This document shows, piece by piece, positions 11,363 through 20,001 of a DNA stretch of 64,000 bases (position 1 is the first letter of the stretch; the number at the start of each line of letters is the position of its first letter). The DNA is from Onishia taeanensis (GTDB lineage Bacteria > Pseudomonadota > Gammaproteobacteria > Pseudomonadales > Halomonadaceae). A program made the position numbers and the translations under genes. Below the pieces are notes generated by a model that was not told the DNA's origin, ran no database searches, and saw nothing but the letters and a program-made list of their open reading frames with translations. Location: positions 119,165 to 183,164 of the forward strand of contig NZ_FNCI01000006.1 in NCBI RefSeq assembly GCF_900100755.1. The letters run 5' to 3'.

Positions 11363-12216
11363 CAGTCGATCAGGTCCAGTTCCTTGCCGACGGATTCGAT
11401 GATCGCATAGTCATCGTTGCTGGCCGGAATGAAACCGGAACGCGGGAAGCTTTCCAGCAGCTCGGGGTCATCCATGTTGAGCAGGGCTTGCTGGACGCGG
11501 TCGGCGAAGCCGGCGCCGAAGCGCTCATCGACGTCGCCGCGGATGGTCCACTGATAGTCCGGGTAGTTCGGGGTCTTCCACACCACCTCGACCTGGTCGG
11601 TGTCGATGTTGCCGGCCTCGACCTCGTTCTCCCACACCGTGTAGTTGACGGCGCCCAGGTCATAGGCGCCGGAGGCCACCAGCGAGATGGTGCGGCTGTG
11701 ATTGCCGCTGAAACCGACCCGCGAGAAGACCTCTTCCGGCGGCTGGCCGAAGGCCTCGCGCAGATAGTACTCGGGCATCAGGCGCCCGGAGGTGGAGCCC
11801 TTGGAACCGAAGGTGAAGGTCATGTCGCGCATCTTGTCGGTCAGACCCTCGCCGGCGTCGAGCCCGGTGTTCTGGTTGGCGATGAAGTAGGTCATGAACT
11901 CGGCGTCCTCGACGCCCTGGGCCAGAGCGCGGGAATTCGGTACTCGGGCGCGGGCCTGCACGCCGGAGAGGCCGCCGAACCAGGCTAGCTGGACCTGGTT
12001 GTTGCGAAAGGCGGTCACGGCGGCGGCATAGGACTTCACGGGCACGAAACGGACATCGACCTCGAGCTGCTCCTCCAGGTAGTCGGCAACATTCTGGAAG
12101 CGCTGCTGCAGGCGGGTCTCGTCCTCGTCGGGAATGGCGGTAAAGACGAAGGTATCGGCGCTGGCGACGGGCGCGGCCAGCAGCACGGTCAGAGCGAGAG
12201 TCAGGCGCTTGAGCAT
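11362..12216 (-). CDS. Periplasmic binding protein, putative selenate/phosphonate ABC transporter
   Basis: Secreted ligand-binding subunit of 284 aa in the PhnD-like superfamily. A classic signal peptide MLKRLTLALTVLLAAPVASA precedes the mature start ADTFVFTAIPDED. Family motifs include FVPVKSYAAAVTAFRNNQV, LAWFGGLSGVQAR and FTFGSKGSTSGRLMPEYYL. An AAGGA ribosome site precedes the ATG. It is the first transporter gene, 153 bp downstream of selD on the same strand; a subfamily of these proteins is annotated as putative selenate binding protein precisely because it travels with selD. Selenium uptake is therefore a good inference; phosphonate or phosphite is the alternative. Confidence 0.85.
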   Translation of the reverse strand: MLKRLTLALTVLLAAPVASADTFVFTAIPDEDETRLQQRFQNVADYLEEQLEVDVRFVPVKSYAAAVTAFRNNQVQLAWFGGLSGVQARARVPNSRALAQGVEDAEFMTYFIANQNTGLDAGEGLTDKMRDMTFTFGSKGSTSGRLMPEYYLREAFGQPPEEVFSRVGFSGNHSRTISLVASGAYDLGAVNYTVWENEVEAGNIDTDQVEVVWKTPNYPDYQWTIRGDVDERFGAGFADRVQQALLNMDDPELLESFPRSGFIPASNDDYAIIESVGKELDLID

Positions 12217-12250
12217 CGATATTATCCTTGTGACGCGAGTGGAAAGCCGG

Positions 12251-12276
12251 CATGGCGGCCGTGATCAGCCGCCATG
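12251..12276. repeat. Hairpin between selD and the ABC operon
   Basis: CATGGCGGC and GCCGCCATG form perfect 9-bp arms with an 8-nt loop in the 153-bp gap. No U-run follows on the minus strand, so it is more likely an RNA-processing or pausing element than a terminator. Confidence 0.5.
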
Positions 12277-12369
12277 GTACTCAAAAACGCGCTGACTTGT
12301 CCTCTGCGCTAATGCGTCCTCTGAGCGGAGCACGGCAAGGCGTGTCCTCCTCTTCGCGCGTCTGCCGGC

Positions 12370-14688
12370 TTATTCATGCAGCCGAATCGGGGCCGGGTCG
12401 TCGGTGATGTCCTCATCCGCTGCGACCACTCGGCCGATGATGGCCGCTTCGGCGTAGCCCAACGCCTTGAGGTCGGCGAGACAGGCCTCGGCCCTGTCGG
12501 CCGCCACGCCGGCCAGCAGGCCACCGGCGGTCTGAGGATCGAAGAGCAGACCGTAGCGAGGGTGGTCGCGCCAACCAGCCTGATCGCGAATGGCCCGACG
12601 CAGGCGCACGTTGGACGGCTGCAGCGAGCTTACGATGCCGGCGGCGACGGTAGCCTCGGCGCCGTCGAGCAGCGGCAGCGCCGACAGCCTTAGTTCGGCA
12701 TCGACGCCTGACGGGCGCGTCATCTCGACCAGGTGGCCGAGCAGGCCGAAGCCGGTGACATCGGTGCAGGCCCGGGCGCCATGTTCCTGCAGGCAGCTCG
12801 CCCCGGCCCGGTTCGAGCGGCACATGCTATCGAGAGCGGCATCGATCCAGCGCCCCCGAGCGGCGAGCTGGGCCTGGGCGGCGAACAGAGTGCCGGTGCC
12901 CAGCGGCTTGGTGAGGATCAGGGCATCTCCCGGGCGCAGGCCGTTCTTGCGCATGGGGCGTTCGGGCAGGTCATCGATCAGGCCGTTGACGGCGAAACCC
13001 AGCGCCAACTCCTGGCCCTCGCCGGTGTGACCGCCGACCAGCTGGCAGCCGGCGGCGTCTAATACCTCGACGGCGCCGGTCATCATCTGACGCAGGGTGT
13101 CCTCGACCTTGGCCTCGAGACCGGGCGGTACCGTGGCCACGGCCATCGCGGTCTGAGCCTCGGCGCCCATGGCGAAGATATCGCCCAGCGCATGGTGGGC
13201 GGCCACCTGTCCGAACACATAGGGGTCGTCGATAAAGGCGCGAAAGAAGTCGATGCTGTGCACCATGGCCTTTCCCGGCGGCACCCTGACCACGGCGGCA
13301 TCGTCGGGATCGGCGAGCCCCACCAGCACCTCGGCGTGCTCGATCGGCGTCAGTTCCGCCAGGGCGCGCGACAGCACCGAGGCGCCGACCTTGGCCCCGC
13401 AGCCACCGCAGCGCATGGCCAGCGCCGATATGGCCTGGGTCTGCTCGTCGCGATCGAGGGGCACCCGGGAGCCGGTTTGGGACGGCGCTTTCTCGGTCAT
13501 CGCCGGCAGTTCGTTGAAGCGCGCCATGAAACGCCGGTCGATGCGATCCTTCCAGCGCCACAGCCAGGCCCCGGCCCAAGAAAGCAGGCCGCGGGAAGCC
13601 ACGGCGTAGCGGTCGCCACTGCTGATCAGCGCCAGCCACTGGCGCTGCGGGCGATAGGCCGAAAGCGAGCGGTCGAGCAGACTGGCGCGCAGGTTGTCGG
13701 CCAGCGGCCGCCCCTGGCGCACCGCGAACACGCCGGCCTTCTCCCGAGGGCGGCCGTCCTGGCTGGCGATATCGCCGGCGGCGAAGATGTCCGGGTCGCT
13801 AATGGTCTGCAGGTAATCGTTGACCCGAATGAAGCCCTGCTCATTCAGGGCAAGGCCGGTGCCTTCGAGCCAGGCGGCACCGCCGGCCTGGGTCACCCAA
13901 ACGGTTTCGTCGGTCTCGAATGCCTGGCCTTGGGCATCGATCAGCCTGCCGGCTTCGACTCGAGTGATCTGGCAATTGAGGTGCAGTTCGACCCCGCGGG
14001 CTTTCAACAACCGGGTGAAGCGTGCCCGCACCCGGCGGTTATGGGTGGGCAAGACCTCGGCGCTTTGGGTGAAAAGGGCACACTGGAGGGCGTCGGGGTC
14101 GCGGCCCTGGGAGCTGAGCTCATGGCGCAGGCGGTACTGCATGGCTAGCATGAGTTCGACACCGCCGGCACCGCCGCCTACCACCGCCAGGCGCAGCGGG
14201 GCGCTTTTTTCGGCCGGTCGCTCGGCGAGGCGGGTAAGCAGCTCATGCCAGCGTTCGCGGAAGGCGCGAATCGGCTTGACCGCCACCGCATGATCCTCGG
14301 CGCCGGCCACTTGGCCGACCCACGGCGTCGAGCCAATATTGATCGACAGCTTGTCATAGGGCAGTGGCGGGCGGTGGGCGAAGGTCACCCTGTGAGCCTG
14401 ACGGTCAATGCCGGTGGCTTCGTCGCGCACGAAGCGTGCGCCGGCGGCCTGGGCCAGGCGGCGCAGGTCGATGTGCACCGCGTCGAAATCATAGTGGCCG
14501 GCGACATAGCCCGGCAGCATGCCGGAATAGGGCGTGTGGGTGTCCCGGCAGACCAGTGTCAGGCGTACCCCGGGCTCGGGGCGCATCGCGAAGCGCCGCA
14601 GCACGGCGACGTGGCTGTGCCCGCCCCCGATAAGCACGATGTCGCGACTGATCGGGTCTTGCCTGGCCGAGGGGGCCGCTGACTGCAT
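12370..14688 (-). CDS. selD: Fused NAD(P)H dehydrogenase-like flavoprotein / selenide, water dikinase
   Basis: Two-domain protein. Residues about 10-395 are an FAD/NAD(P)-binding oxidoreductase of the NDH-2 type (IVLIGGGHSHVAVLRRFAM, a second Rossmann motif LAVVGGGAGGVELM, and IFAAGDIA near the FAD site). Residues about 420-770 are selenophosphate synthetase, which makes selenophosphate from selenide and ATP. The active-site segment MRCGGCGAKVG has cysteine, not selenocysteine. VVRVPPGKAMVHSIDFFRAF and VGGHTGEGQELA are SelD motifs. The fusion probably couples selenide supply to catalysis. I prefer the ATG at 14688 (772 aa); a GTG at 14754 overlaps a terminator. The selenium-type ABC transporter lies downstream, giving a selenium uptake and activation locus. 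Confidence 0.93.
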   Translation of the reverse strand: MQSAAPSARQDPISRDIVLIGGGHSHVAVLRRFAMRPEPGVRLTLVCRDTHTPYSGMLPGYVAGHYDFDAVHIDLRRLAQAAGARFVRDEATGIDRQAHRVTFAHRPPLPYDKLSINIGSTPWVGQVAGAEDHAVAVKPIRAFRERWHELLTRLAERPAEKSAPLRLAVVGGGAGGVELMLAMQYRLRHELSSQGRDPDALQCALFTQSAEVLPTHNRRVRARFTRLLKARGVELHLNCQITRVEAGRLIDAQGQAFETDETVWVTQAGGAAWLEGTGLALNEQGFIRVNDYLQTISDPDIFAAGDIASQDGRPREKAGVFAVRQGRPLADNLRASLLDRSLSAYRPQRQWLALISSGDRYAVASRGLLSWAGAWLWRWKDRIDRRFMARFNELPAMTEKAPSQTGSRVPLDRDEQTQAISALAMRCGGCGAKVGASVLSRALAELTPIEHAEVLVGLADPDDAAVVRVPPGKAMVHSIDFFRAFIDDPYVFGQVAAHHALGDIFAMGAEAQTAMAVATVPPGLEAKVEDTLRQMMTGAVEVLDAAGCQLVGGHTGEGQELALGFAVNGLIDDLPERPMRKNGLRPGDALILTKPLGTGTLFAAQAQLAARGRWIDAALDSMCRSNRAGASCLQEHGARACTDVTGFGLLGHLVEMTRPSGVDAELRLSALPLLDGAEATVAAGIVSSLQPSNVRLRRAIRDQAGWRDHPRYGLLFDPQTAGGLLAGVAADRAEACLADLKALGYAEAAIIGRVVAADEDITDDPAPIRLHE

Positions 14689-14754
14689 GCGCTGGGTCTC
14701 TGCAAGTGAGTGACTGATAAAGCGAGCGGATAGGCGCTGATGCGCCGCCGACAC

Positions 14755-14784
14755 AAAAAATCCAGCCCCGTCGCCGGCGCTGGA
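14755..14784 (-). terminator. Rho-independent terminator upstream of selD
   Basis: On the minus strand TCCAGC and GCTGGA flank a GC-rich loop and are followed by six T. It ends transcription of the XRE-type gene at 14892-15179 and argues that selD starts after this point. Confidence 0.75.
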
Positions 14785-14891
14785 CTTTCCTAGTCTATCG
14801 ACCGAGCGTGGCGTTATGCCATGCCATCTTCCACGCGGCGCAATAGCGGGGCGAGGAAGCGATCATAGGGTCACAATAGAGGTGTCGTGTT

Positions 14892-15179
14892 CTAGGGTGG
14901 CAGGGGACTGCCATCATCGACGCATACGCAGTTGCGCAGCGATTGAAGCTCATCGACCGAGAATTGCTCGATCTTGCCGGCCAGCAGGTCGCTCAGCCGT
15001 TTGGAGGGGATGCCCGCGCGCTGGGCAATTTCGCGATTGGGAAGCTCGGAAAGAGCGATCTTGCGGGAAACGATGCGCATCAGGCGCGAGCGTTTCTCAA
15101 GTTCCCTGACGTCCAGGTCGGGTGCCATTCGCGAGGGTTCGAGGGCATCCCAACCGGTCGATAATCGTGCCGTACTCAT
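14892..15179 (-). CDS. Small XRE/HigA2-like helix-turn-helix protein
   Basis: Product of 95 aa. The helix-turn-helix spans roughly residues 43-80 (ALSELPNREIAQRAGIPSKR, then LSDLLAGKIEQFSVDEL), the pattern of HigA2-type antitoxins and small XRE regulators. There is no RelE/HigB-like toxin on either side, so it is either a solitary regulator or an orphan antitoxin. It is transcribed away from yaeQ and ends before a terminator at 14755-14784. The exact start is uncertain: an inner ATG (MAPDLDVRELEKRSRLMRI) is possible. Confidence 0.75.
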   Translation of the reverse strand: MSTARLSTGWDALEPSRMAPDLDVRELEKRSRLMRIVSRKIALSELPNREIAQRAGIPSKRLSDLLAGKIEQFSVDELQSLRNCVCVDDGSPLPP

Positions 15180-15362
15180 GACGCTCCGTAGACTTGGCTT
15201 TCGATGGACTCAGCATGCAAGGTTTTGGCGATATCCGCCAGAGGAATCGTCACGATTTTTGCGATCTTTTCTGCCCCCGGTCAAGGTCTGACGCGTCTCC
15301 ATCGTGCTTAGGCGGCAAGGGGAGTAAACTGCCGGCCCAACACCCCCGACTGGATGTATTGC

Positions 15363-15905
15363 ATGGCGCTTACCGCGACCCCTTACAAGGTGGAACTCAA
15401 CCTCACCGATCTCGACCGCAACGTCTATCAGACGCTTCGCTTTACCGTGGCGCGCCACCCTTCCGAGACTGAGCCGCGCATGGCGGCTCGTCTGCTGGCG
15501 CATGCACTGTGGTATGACGAGGGGCTGGCCTTTGGCCGCGGCTTGTCTGACGTCGACGAGCCTGCGCTGTGGGTCAAGAGCCTGGATGGACGCGTCCTGC
15601 ACTGGATCGAGGTCGGTCAGCCGGATGCCGAGCGCCTGACCTGGTGTTCGCGGCGCACCGAGCAGGTGTCGCTGCTGGCCTATGGCAGCCTGCGGGTCTG
15701 GGAGACCAAGGTATTGCCGGCGGTGTCGGGCCTCAAGAACCTGTCGATTGCGGCGCTGCCCCAGGCACCGCTGGAGGCGCTGGCCGAGGACCTGCCGCGC
15801 AGCATCAACTGGGCGGTCATGATCTCGGAAGACACCCTCTTCGTGACCGATGAGCGCGCCCAGCACGAACTGGTCCTCGAGTGGCTTCAGGGCGGTCGCG
15901 ACTGA
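15363..15905 (+). CDS. yaeQ: YaeQ family protein
   Basis: Conserved proteobacterial protein of 180 aa with a PD-(D/E)XK nuclease-like fold by family knowledge; its cellular role is unsettled. Typical motifs are ALTATPYKVELNLTDLDRNV at the start, RLLAHALWYDEGLAFGRGLS and LWVKSLDGRVLHWIEVGQPD. The ATG at 15363 gives the family N-terminus; an ATG three codons earlier is in frame. No strong ribosome site is visible for either. It is divergent from the small XRE gene and followed by a 200-bp gap before the TRAP operon. Confidence 0.92.
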   Translation: MALTATPYKVELNLTDLDRNVYQTLRFTVARHPSETEPRMAARLLAHALWYDEGLAFGRGLSDVDEPALWVKSLDGRVLHWIEVGQPDAERLTWCSRRTEQVSLLAYGSLRVWETKVLPAVSGLKNLSIAALPQAPLEALAEDLPRSINWAVMISEDTLFVTDERAQHELVLEWLQGGRD

Positions 15906-15972
15906 CCCGGGGAATGCCGCGGATATCCGCTGGAAGTATCCAATAGTCGTAGGAGCATGGTGACATCGCGCG

Positions 15973-16003
15973 TTGACGTGCTAGCTTTTTAGGCAATATG
16001 CAT
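15973..16003 (+). promoter_or_regulatory. Possible sigma70 promoter of the TRAP-TAXI operon
   Basis: TTGACG at 15973 with TATGCA 18 nt later, about 100 bp before the binding-protein ATG. The rest of the 202-bp gap (15906-16107) shows nothing else. Weak evidence. Confidence 0.3.
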
Positions 16004-16107
16004 ACAAACGATAGGGCAGTCGGCAGCCGCCGGGTGCCTCGTCGGTGAAGATAACAACATCGGGCCATGGCACCGTGCCAACTGAAGCCCTGACCCAAGG
16101 AGTCTCC

Positions 16108-17067
16108 ATGCGCGTTCTCAAGTATGCCCTCGCTGCGTCCCTGATCGCCGCCTCGTCTTCGGCCGTGGCCCAACAGCTGTCGATCGCCACCGGTGGTACC
16201 GGCGGCACCTACTATCCCTATGGCGGTGGCCTCGCCGAGCTGATCAACAATCAGCTGGACGGTTACGAAGCCGTGGCCGAAGTGACCGGCGCCTCGGTGG
16301 AAAACATGGCGCTGATCTACCGTGAGGATTCCGACCTGGCGATCGCCCTGGCCGACACCGTTTATCAGGCCTATACCGGCACCGGTGACTTCGATGGCCG
16401 TCAGGTCGAGGACGTGCGCGCCATCGCTTCGCTATATCCGAATGCGGTACAGATCGTGACCCTGGCCGATTCCGGCATCGAGAGCCTTTCCGATCTCAAG
16501 GGCAAGGTGGTGTCCGTCGGTGCGCCGGGCAGCGGCACCGAGCTCAATGCTCGCGCCGTGCTGGAGTCCAATGGCATCACCTATGACGACTTCGACCCGC
16601 GCCGGCTGAACTTCAACGAGACCGCCGACGCGCTGCGTGATGGCGACATCGCTGCCGGTTTCTGGAGCGTTGGCCCGCCGACCAGCTCGATCCTCAACCT
16701 GGCCACTACCCGCGATATTCGTTTGATCGGGCTCACCGACGATGAAGTCGCCAACGCCCGCGAGGAGTCCGAGGTGTTCGCCCCCTATACGCTGCGTGCC
16801 GGCATCTATGAGGGCGTTGAGGACCCCGTGCAGACCATCGGTATCCCCAATGTGCTGACCGCCAACGCCTCCATGGACGACCAGCTCGCCTACGACATCA
16901 CCAAGCTGCTTTTCGAGCAGACCGACAAGCTGATCGCCATCCATCCGGCGGCCAACGACACCACCGTCGAGTTCAGCGTTGACGCCACGCCGATCCCCTT
17001 CCACCCGGGCGCTCTGCGCTACTACGAGGAAGTGGGTGCCGAGGTGGCAGACTATCAGCGGCCTTGA
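16108..17067 (+). CDS. TAXI-family TRAP transporter solute-binding protein
   Basis: Secreted binding protein of 319 aa for a sodium-coupled TRAP transporter. The signal peptide is MRVLKYALAASLIAASSSAV with cleavage probably after AVA. The mature protein begins QQLSIATGGTGGTYYPYGGG, the TAXI hallmark; VVSVGAPGSGTELNARAVLE is another. The ATG at 16108 follows AAGGAG; the upstream in-frame ATG at 16045 would bury the signal peptide. It is the first gene of an operon with a DUF1850 protein and a fused TRAP permease. TAXI proteins bind organic acids such as glutamate or 2-oxoglutarate in a few studied cases; the ligand here is unknown. Confidence 0.94.
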   Translation: MRVLKYALAASLIAASSSAVAQQLSIATGGTGGTYYPYGGGLAELINNQLDGYEAVAEVTGASVENMALIYREDSDLAIALADTVYQAYTGTGDFDGRQVEDVRAIASLYPNAVQIVTLADSGIESLSDLKGKVVSVGAPGSGTELNARAVLESNGITYDDFDPRRLNFNETADALRDGDIAAGFWSVGPPTSSILNLATTRDIRLIGLTDDEVANAREESEVFAPYTLRAGIYEGVEDPVQTIGIPNVLTANASMDDQLAYDITKLLFEQTDKLIAIHPAANDTTVEFSVDATPIPFHPGALRYYEEVGAEVADYQRP

Positions 17068-17100
17068 ACTAATGATGTCCACGGTCAATGATGATCCACA

Positions 17101-17124
17101 GGGGCGAGCCGGAAGGCTCGCCCC
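17101..17124 (+). terminator. Intra-operon hairpin after the TAXI binding-protein gene
   Basis: GGGGCGAGCC and GGCTCGCCCC form a perfect 10-bp stem with a GGAA loop, followed by CTTGTGTT. Such hairpins commonly make the binding protein more abundant than its permease by partial termination or by protecting the 3' end. Confidence 0.7.
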
Positions 17125-17161
17125 CTTGTGTTGCAGCCTATTGCCCAAGCTCGCTGCCAGG

Positions 17162-17755
17162 ATGCTGCGTCGCGCAGGTCTTCGCTCGCGCGCTGTATTG
17201 ATGCTTTTGGTGCCGATGGTGCTGCTGGCTGCCCCGGTCAGTGCTTTCTCGGATAGCGGTTCTCAAGGCAGTGTGCCTCAGGCCGATACGTCTCAAGAGC
17301 GGACTAACTCGGATGCCCCGCTCAAGAACGCTGACGCTGGGTCCGAGAATCGGGTGCTCGAGGTGCGGGATCGCAGCGATAGGCTTCTGGTTAGCCTGCC
17401 GATGCCTCAAGGAGAGGGCTGGTGCCTCGAGTGGAACCACTCGGTAGAGGGCTTTGCGGTCCTCGACTGCTACCGTAACGAGCATGGCCGGATGGTGCTC
17501 GAAAGCAGCCACCAGCCGGACTTTGCCGCCGGGCTTGGCCATGTGCCGGGCCGTGGACGCCAGGTTAGCGATGGCCACGGCGGCTACTGGATCAAGGATA
17601 TCCACGAGCCGGTGCCGGGCGACCGCTACCTGCTGAGAGTCGGTGCGCCGCGGGTCAATCACCGCCTGGTCGTTGAGGACAAGACGATAAGCCTGAGCGA
17701 CCTGGCAGCCGGGCAGCGGGTCAGCATCGGGCTGCGGCCTGTGCCGGCTGTCTAG
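17162..17755 (+). CDS. DUF1850 protein of the TRAP-TAXI operon
   Basis: Predicted exported protein of 197 aa from the ATG at 17162. The N-terminus has a basic start followed by the hydrophobic stretch AVLMLLVPMVLLAAPVSAF, a signal peptide or anchor. A low-complexity linker leads to the DUF1850 domain (about residues 75-190) with LEWNHSVEGFAVLDCYRNE, the conserved HSVE region. DUF1850 genes are regularly found between TAXI binding proteins and their permeases; the function is unknown. In-frame ATGs at 17072/17075 would place the hairpin at 17101 inside the gene and lack ribosome sites, so the later start is preferred. Confidence 0.8.
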   Translation: MLRRAGLRSRAVLMLLVPMVLLAAPVSAFSDSGSQGSVPQADTSQERTNSDAPLKNADAGSENRVLEVRDRSDRLLVSLPMPQGEGWCLEWNHSVEGFAVLDCYRNEHGRMVLESSHQPDFAAGLGHVPGRGRQVSDGHGGYWIKDIHEPVPGDRYLLRVGAPRVNHRLVVEDKTISLSDLAAGQRVSIGLRPVPAV

Positions 17756-17866
17756 TCGCTGTTTAAGAAGACGGCTTGCCAACATCATTGTTCGACAGAG
17801 CCTTTCTTTTTCTTGGGTCCGGTGCCGCCTTGGTAGCCGGGGTATTCCATTTGGTAGAGGGATTTC

Positions 17867-19876
17867 ATGAGCGATTTGGCCACTTCCCCCATTGTGCCTG
17901 GCAGCCAGGCACAACATTCGCGAGCGGTCCTGTGGCTGATCGCCGTGGTAGCGGTGGGGCTGTCGTTGTTCCAGCTCTATTCCGCTGGCATTCAGCCTTT
18001 GGGCCTCTTTTATCAGCGCAGTATTCACCTGGCGCTGATCATGATGTTGGCGTTTTTGATGTTCCCGGTGTTCGGACCTAATCGGCGGCGTGGCGTCGTA
18101 GGCGGGATCATCGACCTGGCCTTCTTTGCCGGGGCGGTGATCACCGGCGGCTATCTGGTGCTCTACCTCGACGATATCTTCAATCGCGCCGGTTTCTGGA
18201 ACCAGACCGATATCGTGGTGGGCTGCATCGCCACGGTCACCGTGCTCGAGGCGAGCCGCCGCGCGGTGGGACTCGGCATGACGATTATCGGTATTCTGGC
18301 ACTGCTCTATGCCTTTGCCGGCCCAAGGGGAGAGTTGCCCTGGCTGGGTCAGTTCCTGCCTGGGATCATGGAGCATCGCGGCTACAATCTGGATCGGGTC
18401 GTGGGTCAGCTGTACCTGGGCCAGGAGGGAATCTTCGGCCTGCCGATGGGGGTCGCGGCGACCTATATCTTCATCTTCGTGCTTTTCGGTGCCTTTCTCG
18501 AGATCACCGGCGCCGGTAAGTTCTTCATCGATCTGGCCTATGCGGCCACCGGCCGGCAGCGCGGCGGGCCGGCCAAGGCGGCGGTGCTCGCCTCGGCGGG
18601 CATGGGCTCGATCTCGGGCAGCGCGATTGCCAACGTGGTGACCACCGGGGCCTTTACCATTCCGTTGATGAAGCGGCTGGGCTTCAAGCCGGCTCAGGCC
18701 GGCGGCATCGAGGCGGCGGCCTCTACCGGCGGCCAGATCATGCCGCCGTTGATGGGGGCGGGCGCCTTCCTGATCGCTGAATACACCCAGGTGCCTTATC
18801 TCGAGGTGGTCAAGGTCAGCGTGTTACCGGCCATTCTGTATTTCTCCACCGTTTATCTGTTCGTGCACATCATCGCCCTCAAACAGGGCATGAAGGGCAT
18901 GCCACGCGCTGAGCTGCCGCAGATGCGCGATGTGATGCGCGAGGGCTGGCATTTTCTGCTGCCGCTTGCGGTGCTGGTCTGGCTTCTGGTGATGAACATG
19001 TCGCCGATGCGGGTCGGCTATTTTGCGATAGTCACCATGCTGGTGGTGGCCGCACTGCGCTTCTCGGTATGGTTCTTCTTCGTGGCGCCGGCACAGGGCA
19101 AGCCGGTGACCGGCCAGCGCATTGGTGAAGCGCTGTGGGCCGGGGTGGTCAAGGTGACCCAGGGGCTGGAGCTCGGTGCGCGTAACGCCGTGGCGGTGTC
19201 GATGGCCTGTGCGGTGGCCGGCATCATCGTCGGCGTGGTGGGCCTGACCGGCCTGGGGCTCAAGTTCTCGGCCATGATGCTGGCCTTCTCGGATGGCAAC
19301 CTCTTGCTGGCGCTGGTCATGGTACTGCTGGCAAGCCTGGTGCTGGGTATGGGCCTGCCGGTGACGGCGAGCTATATCGTACTCATCGTGCTGGTCGGTC
19401 CGGCGCTGTCCAACGAGTTCGGTGTGCCGCTGCTGATCGCTCACCTGGTGGTGTTCTGGTACTCCCAGGACTCCAATGTCACACCGCCGATCGCGCTGGC
19501 GGGCTTCGCTGGGGCGGCGATAGCCGGCAGCAAGCCGATGGAAACCGGCTTCCAGGCCTGGAAGTTCGCCAAGGGGCTCTATCTGATTCCGCTGTTCATG
19601 GTCTTCAACCCGGAGATCATCGTCGGTGGCCCGGTGCCGGTCGTGATCTGGAATGGCGTGATTGCGATTCTGGCCTTGGGTGCCTTTGCGGCGGCGCTGG
19701 AAGGCTATCTGTTCACCCGCATGTCCTGGCCGGTGCGGCTTGCCATCGTGCCGGCGATCATCGGGGTCTTCTATCCGGACCTGCGTGCCGAGATGGCAGG
19801 CGCCGCGGTGATGGCGCTGGCCATCGCCGGCAACTGGCTGGCCTGCCGCCGCGAAGAATCGGCAACGGCTGCCTGA
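17867..19876 (+). CDS. TRAP transporter fused permease (4TM-12TM), TAXI type
   Basis: Inner-membrane protein of 669 aa in which the small (DctQ-like) and large (DctM-like) TRAP subunits are one chain, as usual for TAXI systems. The large-subunit signature region runs from GVAATYIFIFVLFGAFLEIT through SGSAIANVVTTGAFTIPLMK to EAAASTGGQIMPPLMGAGAF. A second copy of the motif is MGLPVTASYIVLIVLVGPAL. About 16-18 hydrophobic segments are present. GAGGGA precedes the ATG. It completes a three-gene operon with the binding protein and DUF1850 protein; the substrate is not deducible. Confidence 0.94.
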   Translation: MSDLATSPIVPGSQAQHSRAVLWLIAVVAVGLSLFQLYSAGIQPLGLFYQRSIHLALIMMLAFLMFPVFGPNRRRGVVGGIIDLAFFAGAVITGGYLVLYLDDIFNRAGFWNQTDIVVGCIATVTVLEASRRAVGLGMTIIGILALLYAFAGPRGELPWLGQFLPGIMEHRGYNLDRVVGQLYLGQEGIFGLPMGVAATYIFIFVLFGAFLEITGAGKFFIDLAYAATGRQRGGPAKAAVLASAGMGSISGSAIANVVTTGAFTIPLMKRLGFKPAQAGGIEAAASTGGQIMPPLMGAGAFLIAEYTQVPYLEVVKVSVLPAILYFSTVYLFVHIIALKQGMKGMPRAELPQMRDVMREGWHFLLPLAVLVWLLVMNMSPMRVGYFAIVTMLVVAALRFSVWFFFVAPAQGKPVTGQRIGEALWAGVVKVTQGLELGARNAVAVSMACAVAGIIVGVVGLTGLGLKFSAMMLAFSDGNLLLALVMVLLASLVLGMGLPVTASYIVLIVLVGPALSNEFGVPLLIAHLVVFWYSQDSNVTPPIALAGFAGAAIAGSKPMETGFQAWKFAKGLYLIPLFMVFNPEIIVGGPVPVVIWNGVIAILALGAFAAALEGYLFTRMSWPVRLAIVPAIIGVFYPDLRAEMAGAAVMALAIAGNWLACRREESATAA

Positions 19877-19907
19877 TGGCCGTTTGACGCGCTAGGTCAT
19901 ATCACCG

Positions 19908-19946
19908 CACAGGCCCCACCGGCAACTCGGTGGGGCCTGTGTATTT
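19908..19946 (+). terminator. Terminator of the TRAP operon
   Basis: CACAGGCCCCACCG and CGGTGGGGCCTGTG form a perfect 14-bp stem with a 6-nt loop, followed by TATTT. It is very stable and may act in both directions between the convergent genes. Confidence 0.85.
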
Positions 19947-20001
19947 GGGGCAGTTGGTTGCGTGAGTCTCAGGCCTCGCGATGCTTGAGGCTAACCTGCT
20001 C

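Noticed and set aside
12370..14688. Selenocysteine in SelD
   Set aside because: The active-site position is an ordinary cysteine codon and there is no in-frame TGA.
17138..18376. 412-codon minus-strand frame across the TRAP operon
   Set aside because: It spans two real plus-strand genes and their gap, with no domain of its own.
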